Origin: Trichomonas tenax
Taxonomy: Eukaryota > Parabasalia > Trichomonadida > Trichomonadidae
Direction of reading: 5' to 3'
Length of the DNA: 19,651 nt
NCBI GenBank assembly: GCA_023091735.1
Contig: JALKBU010000961.1
Location: 1-19,651 of the forward strand
Shown here one piece after another: positions 16,440 to 19,651 of this stretch. The position numbers and the translations under genes are program-made. The notes under the pieces are model-generated. The model had not been told where the DNA came from. It saw nothing but the letters and a program-made list of their open reading frames with translations, and searched no databases. Every line of letters begins with the position of its first letter. Within the stretch, counting starts at the first letter, position 1.

Positions 16440-17714
16440 TTAATAGACATATTCTTCAGACTTTTCTGGCCAGTCACCGTGTTCGGCACAGTACATAATA
16501 ACCTTCATCATTCGCATTGCTTCATCAACACTAACATCAAGTTTCTCTGTAAAGTGATCCGTATAAGGAACCGCAAACACTAATATCTTCACATGTAAAC
16601 ATATTGCGCATGCCTCCATTGCGTAATCATTGTAGTTCGCTTGGACATCGCAAACAACAGCACCAGGATTCATAAACAATATCCTGACGAGATTTGATCC
16701 CGTTGGCGTGAACAGAACTTTAATATCGGACCACACTCTCGCTGTCTCTTTAACAGTCGGGAAATTGTCGGGAATCCATATCCAGTCGTACTTCGGATAT
16801 GTCTTTTTTATATTGTAGTATATTTCAGCGAGATTTGGAATAGTTCTGCGATATGATGATTTTCTGTTTGTTAAAACATATTTTGTTGGAACTTTCGGCT
16901 TGAAACCGAACGCGTTCATTAGTTTCGACGACAGCTTTGTTAGGGCTGTTCCCATGTGCGTCACGTGAGGTCCTGGATCAGCAACAACATATAATTTCCT
17001 TGCAAAAATCCAATCCCCTCTATCGATGACAATGAACTGTTTATCTTTCATTCCCAGCGCGTACAGTGTCTCGTATACATATGGCTTCGTATTTCCCAAA
17101 ATAATTGATGCCTTTTTCAAAACTTCGTCCGGGAACATCATTAATGGTGCAAGGACATCGAAAAACCAGTGTCCGTAATATGTAACGACGTAATTGCCCA
17201 AAGCAATGACTTCATCATAATGTTCGGACACGTTGCCACTTCCGTGCGCGTAAATCTCCATTGGAGGGCCCCTGAAGTTCCATTGTGACGGAATAAGCAC
17301 GGAATAGCCGTCTGTATAACTTCCGTAAACATTTGCGTATAAATTTTTCAAACAGTACCAAGTTCCGTCTAATTTCTCGTCGAAGTGAATGATTTCGTCT
17401 AATGTCATCAAATTCATGTGATTTGGTAAATAATATTGTTCCGTTTTCGAATCAATAATCAAAGGATTTTTATCTAGTTTGACATATTCAAGAACTTTCT
17501 CTTTATGTATAATGTAATCGTTTGGTATTTCTAGTTTTGACCCTGAAACGTTTAAATACTCAACACCGTCGACAAATGTTATATTTGACCTTCTGAAGTA
17601 GATATAACCTATGTCTGGCGTCGTGTGGAAGAAATTGATGAAAATTATACCGATTACAATCAGAGAAATCAATGTTCGAGTGCGAAACCTTGAGTTGAGT
17701 TCGCTTCGAAGCAT
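16440..17714 (-). CDS. Type II membrane glycosyltransferase, GT61 (DUF563) family
   Basis: A 424-residue intact frame from ATG 17714-17712 to TAA 16442-16440, followed at once by AATAAAG. A short basic N-terminus (LNSRFRTRT) precedes one membrane segment (about residues 15-29, LISLIVIGIIFINFF), giving the N-in, lumen-out topology of a Golgi enzyme. Sequons occur at NIT 44, NVS 55 and NVS 161. The catalytic region carries GHWFFDVLAPLMMFPD (181-196), NRKSSYRRTIPN (283-294) and TPTGSNLVRILFMNPGAVVCDV (336-357 region), the three landmarks of GT61/DUF563 transferases, which in other eukaryotes add xylose, arabinose or GlcNAc to glycans. In many relatives the last motif begins HGAxLxN, so TGSNL is a variant. 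The acceptor cannot be told from sequence. It stands alone between two spacers; no clear Inr was found within 60 bp of the ATG. Confidence 0.85.
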   Translation of the reverse strand: MLRSELNSRFRTRTLISLIVIGIIFINFFHTTPDIGYIYFRRSNITFVDGVEYLNVSGSKLEIPNDYIIHKEKVLEYVKLDKNPLIIDSKTEQYYLPNHMNLMTLDEIIHFDEKLDGTWYCLKNLYANVYGSYTDGYSVLIPSQWNFRGPPMEIYAHGSGNVSEHYDEVIALGNYVVTYYGHWFFDVLAPLMMFPDEVLKKASIILGNTKPYVYETLYALGMKDKQFIVIDRGDWIFARKLYVVADPGPHVTHMGTALTKLSSKLMNAFGFKPKVPTKYVLTNRKSSYRRTIPNLAEIYYNIKKTYPKYDWIWIPDNFPTVKETARVWSDIKVLFTPTGSNLVRILFMNPGAVVCDVQANYNDYAMEACAICLHVKILVFAVPYTDHFTEKLDVSVDEAMRMMKVIMYCAEHGDWPEKSEEYVY

Positions 17715-18955
17715 CGAAAAAAGAAATTTTGGAGATTCATTTTTTGTAAATAACGAGATATGGATATTTTGGACATAGAATATTAGTTTTTTCGCGTAAA
17801 AATCAAAAATTCGATTAAATATTTTGCATATAAATCATTTAAATCAGTATTTTATTAATACAATTTCATTAACTTTTGATTTCGATTATATAGCTAAAAG
17901 ATTTTTGGTTAATTTTTACTGAATTTTTCAAGTTTTTTCATCTTAACATAGCTCGTTACTGATGAAACTTATTAATACTTTAAAGCATCTTAAATAAAGA
18001 TAACTACATATGCAATCATATCAATATAACTATAATATCATAAGATATTCTTTGAATTTTAAAAATATAGGGTGTCCCGATAAGTGTGAACATCTCGGCC
18101 TAGGATCAACATTTAAAAACTCTAATTGCACCATGATATGCGCAATTGTTTAAAACATATATTTACATTGTTTGACATTCTAATCATGAAAGTATAACCT
18201 ATGAAGGTGAAAATAATTTTTATAGCATTTTTATCAAAAATTTGCAGATATATCAATTTGCGCACTGATATTTAATGCTTTGGAGTTATTCTTTGATACA
18301 AATGTATAGATTCGACAACATTAATTTAATTCATGCTGAAACACAAGGAAGTTTGTAATTACTTTGAGATTAAGAATCCCTGATTAATTTTTCAATAATA
18401 ATGAAATTTCTCATTGTTTAAACCCTGCGTAATTAGAAATCTTTGCATTATGTTTTTATCTAACTTATAGGCTAATTCATGGATTCGAATCAGGACTACA
18501 TGCAAATTAAATTCGCATGGAGTAACAACAAGTTAATTATGTATGCATGACTAAGAATCAACATCTTTGATTTTTGTGGAATTCATCCCATCATCAAATT
18601 ATTTTGCATACTTGAGCACTTTTGAAATGCAAACTCACCAATATATTCTAAGCTATTTGGTAGATAAATATCAATTATTGTTAAACAATATTAGAAAATT
18701 CAACTTTCAATTCTTATTAAACCAGATGTTAATGAGAAATATATGAATGAATTAAATTTGTTTGTGAATAAAATGTTAAGAAGGATGGGCTATGCCTGTG
18801 TATGCAGTAAAAGGTGGCTTATTGTTTAACATCGAGTTGGATATTATATTCAATATATTTAATGAAATGCTGGAAAAATTATAATTGAATCGGTTCACAA
18901 ATTTTGAATGCTAGGGATAAAATAAAATACTGTAAATAAAATGAATAAATGTAAA
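17715..18955. other. AT-rich intergenic spacer
   Basis: About 1.2 kb with no coding frame. Two items stand out: TTTTCGCG (17789-17796), close to but not an exact E2F-type site, about 75 bp upstream of the glycosyltransferase, and a transposon-end-like motif at 18070. Confidence 0.5.
18070..18094 (+). other. Possible solo transposon terminus (mariner/Tc1-like)
   Basis: GGGTGTCCCGATAAGTGTGA preceded by TA resembles the terminal repeats of IS630/Tc1/mariner elements, which often start GGGTGTCCC-like after a TA target. No inverted partner was found in the window and no transposase frame is nearby, so this is only a resemblance. Confidence 0.2.
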
Positions 18956-19028
18956 GGGACTTTAGCTCACCTGGGAGAGCGTGCGACTGAAGATCGCAAG
19001 GTACGTGGTTCAAGTCCGCGAAGTCCCC
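18956..19028 (+). tRNA. tRNA-Phe (anticodon GAA)
   Basis: Full cloverleaf. The acceptor stem GGGACTT (18956-18962) pairs perfectly with AAGTCCC (19021-19027). The D stem is GCTC/GAGC (18965-18968, 18977-18980). The anticodon stem TGCGA/TCGCA encloses the loop CTGAAGA (18987-18993), so the anticodon is GAA. The T arm is CGTGG-TTCAAGT-CCGCG with one G-U pair. The B box GGTTCAAGTCC is perfect; the A box TAGCTCACCTGG departs at one purine. No intron; CCA not encoded, as expected in eukaryotes. Unusual bases: discriminator C (19028) where Phe tRNAs normally have A, C at position 15 and A at position 48 in place of the usual purine-pyrimidine Levitt pair. Confidence 0.93.
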
Positions 19029-19034
19029 AAATTA

Positions 19035-19041
19035 TTTTTTT
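19035..19041 (+). terminator. RNA polymerase III terminator of the tRNA
   Basis: A run of seven T on the sense strand starting 7 nt after the tRNA end, the standard Pol III stop signal. It supports transcription of the tRNA. Confidence 0.8.
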
Positions 19042-19057
19042 CCTTTTTAAAATAATG

Positions 19058-19240
19058 TCACTTTTATAATCAATGTACTGAGCCTTCACTTAAATGGCAC
19101 CATCCACAAAATTGATGGCTCTCTTGTTTCAACATAATGTTTAAGGCCACAGACAATGCTATCGTTAAAGATCTTGAAGCGAACAAATTGGCAAAAGCCC
19201 ATGCCATGAGTACCAAATTTTTATTATTTTCAATAATTTA
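19058..19240 (+). pseudogene. Possible small coding remnant behind an Inr-like motif
   Basis: TCACTTTT (19058-19065) matches the Inr. ATG 19094 opens MAPSTKLMALLFQHNV and stops. A second ATG at 19137, one base out of frame with it, opens MFKATDNAIVKDLEANKLAK and runs 34 codons to TAA. The two pieces have good codon-like composition and would join by one frameshift near 19140. The opposite strand is also partly open here (ending in ILWMVPFK then TGA at about 19094), so strand is uncertain. No family recognised. Confidence 0.25.
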
Positions 19241-19536
19241 ACAAAATTTTTACCTTTCAGAAGCACCGTCAGATTTATAGTTGATTTCAGTTTAATGGGT
19301 ATATTGAATGAATCCACAAATGTAAAATTTAGATTTAGTAGATCAAATGAATTTATTATTACATAATTGCCGGGGTCTTCGAATATTAAAGGAAGATTAG
19401 GAATGAATATCCCAATAATGTTATAACATATGGAAACATACTCTAGATTAAAGGATGTATTAATTCCCACAACATTTGAGATTTTGGAACTAATAAATGA
19501 ATTATTTCCATAATTAAGATAAGGACACACACACAA
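19165..19536 (-). CDS. Possible coding remnant, beta-rich fragment, unknown family
   Basis: A 123-codon frame without a good ATG start. Its middle (FNLEYVSICYNIIGIFIPNL, then FEDPGNYVIINSFDLLNLN and FTFVDSFNIPIKLKSTINLT) reads like alternating strands of an extracellular protein with sequons NTS, NFT and NLT. The last third looks noncoding. It may be an internal piece of a surface-protein gene truncated on both sides. Length in AT-rich DNA is suggestive but not decisive. Confidence 0.3.
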   Translation of the reverse strand: MCVCPYLNYGNNSFISSKISNVVGINTSFNLEYVSICYNIIGIFIPNLPLIFEDPGNYVIINSFDLLNLNFTFVDSFNIPIKLKSTINLTVLLKGKNFVKLLKIIKIWYSWHGLLPICSLQDL

Positions 19537-19539
19537 ATG

Positions 19540-19575
19540 GGGCAGCCCAGCGAGCCCTTGGCTCGCCTTGTGCCC
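19540..19575. repeat. GC-rich two-part hairpin
   Basis: GCGAGCC-CTT-GGCTCGC (19550-19566) is a perfect 7-bp stem with a 3-base loop. Outside it GGGCA (19540-19544) pairs with TGCCC (19571-19575). The block is very GC-rich in otherwise AT-rich DNA and follows an ACACACACAC run (19526-19535). It may be a repeat-family end or a structured RNA element; it has no poly-T tail. Confidence 0.55.
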
Positions 19576-19651
19576 ATAAATGAAGAAATTTTAATGATTT
19601 CGTGATGTTTTCACGTTAAGATTTAAAGATTTTATCATTTGTGGATTAAGT

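Noticed and set aside
19189..19260. Spliceosomal intron ending TTTCAG at 19260
   Set aside because: It lacks the trichomonad 5' GTAYGT and the ACTAACACACAG-type 3' signal, and the following sequence soon meets stops in frame.

Overview
This window looks like nuclear DNA of a parabasalid protist (trichomonad, Trichomonas/Tritrichomonas-like). The spacers are very AT-rich and the genes intronless. Convergent gene pairs are tightly packed (21 to 155 bp apart). Several 5' regions carry TCA(C/T)-type Inr motifs 10-20 bp before an ATG. The gene families are also typical: a DUF3447-style ankyrin protein, an asparagine-rich beta-helix surface protein, a GT61/DUF563 glycosyltransferase and a membrane class III cyclase with the AQQMEHxG / YELIYGG signature. 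The species assignment is inference.

Left region (1-5560): a decayed ankyrin-repeat gene (746-2251, +) converges on a PNGase-like deglycosylase (2330-3541, -). The PNGase shares a 99-bp divergent promoter with an RRM protein resembling the C-terminal half of RBM28/Nop4 (3641-4480, +; tail probably continues out of frame to 4619). This converges on a protein full of Ser-Pro sites (4641-5444, -). Just upstream of that gene is a cluster of E2F-like and palindromic elements (5465-5555).

Middle region (5560-11050): gene-poor. It contains a 1353-bp transposon (6634-7986) with ~172-bp terminal inverted repeats, 161/162 identical in the core, and a 9-bp target duplication. This fits a non-autonomous Mutator-like element. 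It carries four exact-period 30-bp tandem repeats and a short ORF behind a good trichomonad Inr. Further right are a small gene with one in-frame stop (8633-9019, +), a beta-helix surface protein lacking an ATG (9096-10070, -), and what looks like the worn end of a second copy of the transposon (10905-10927).

Right region (11050-19651): a protein with a possible ubiquitin-like N-terminus (11069-11698, +) converges on a membrane adenylate/guanylate cyclase (11854-15405, -). The cyclase is broken by four one-base lesions in the same direction and lacks its 5' part. After a 1-kb spacer comes an intact type II membrane GT61 glycosyltransferase (16440-17714, -). A second spacer leads to a tRNA-Phe(GAA) with unusual bases at normally constrained positions (18956-19028), then poorly preserved coding remnants and a GC-rich hairpin.

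The genes do not form a pathway. PNGase and the glycosyltransferase both concern N-glycan or glycoprotein handling, but nothing shows they act together. The frequent reading-frame breaks mean either real decay of multigene-family members or indel errors in the assembly; both are considered case by case.
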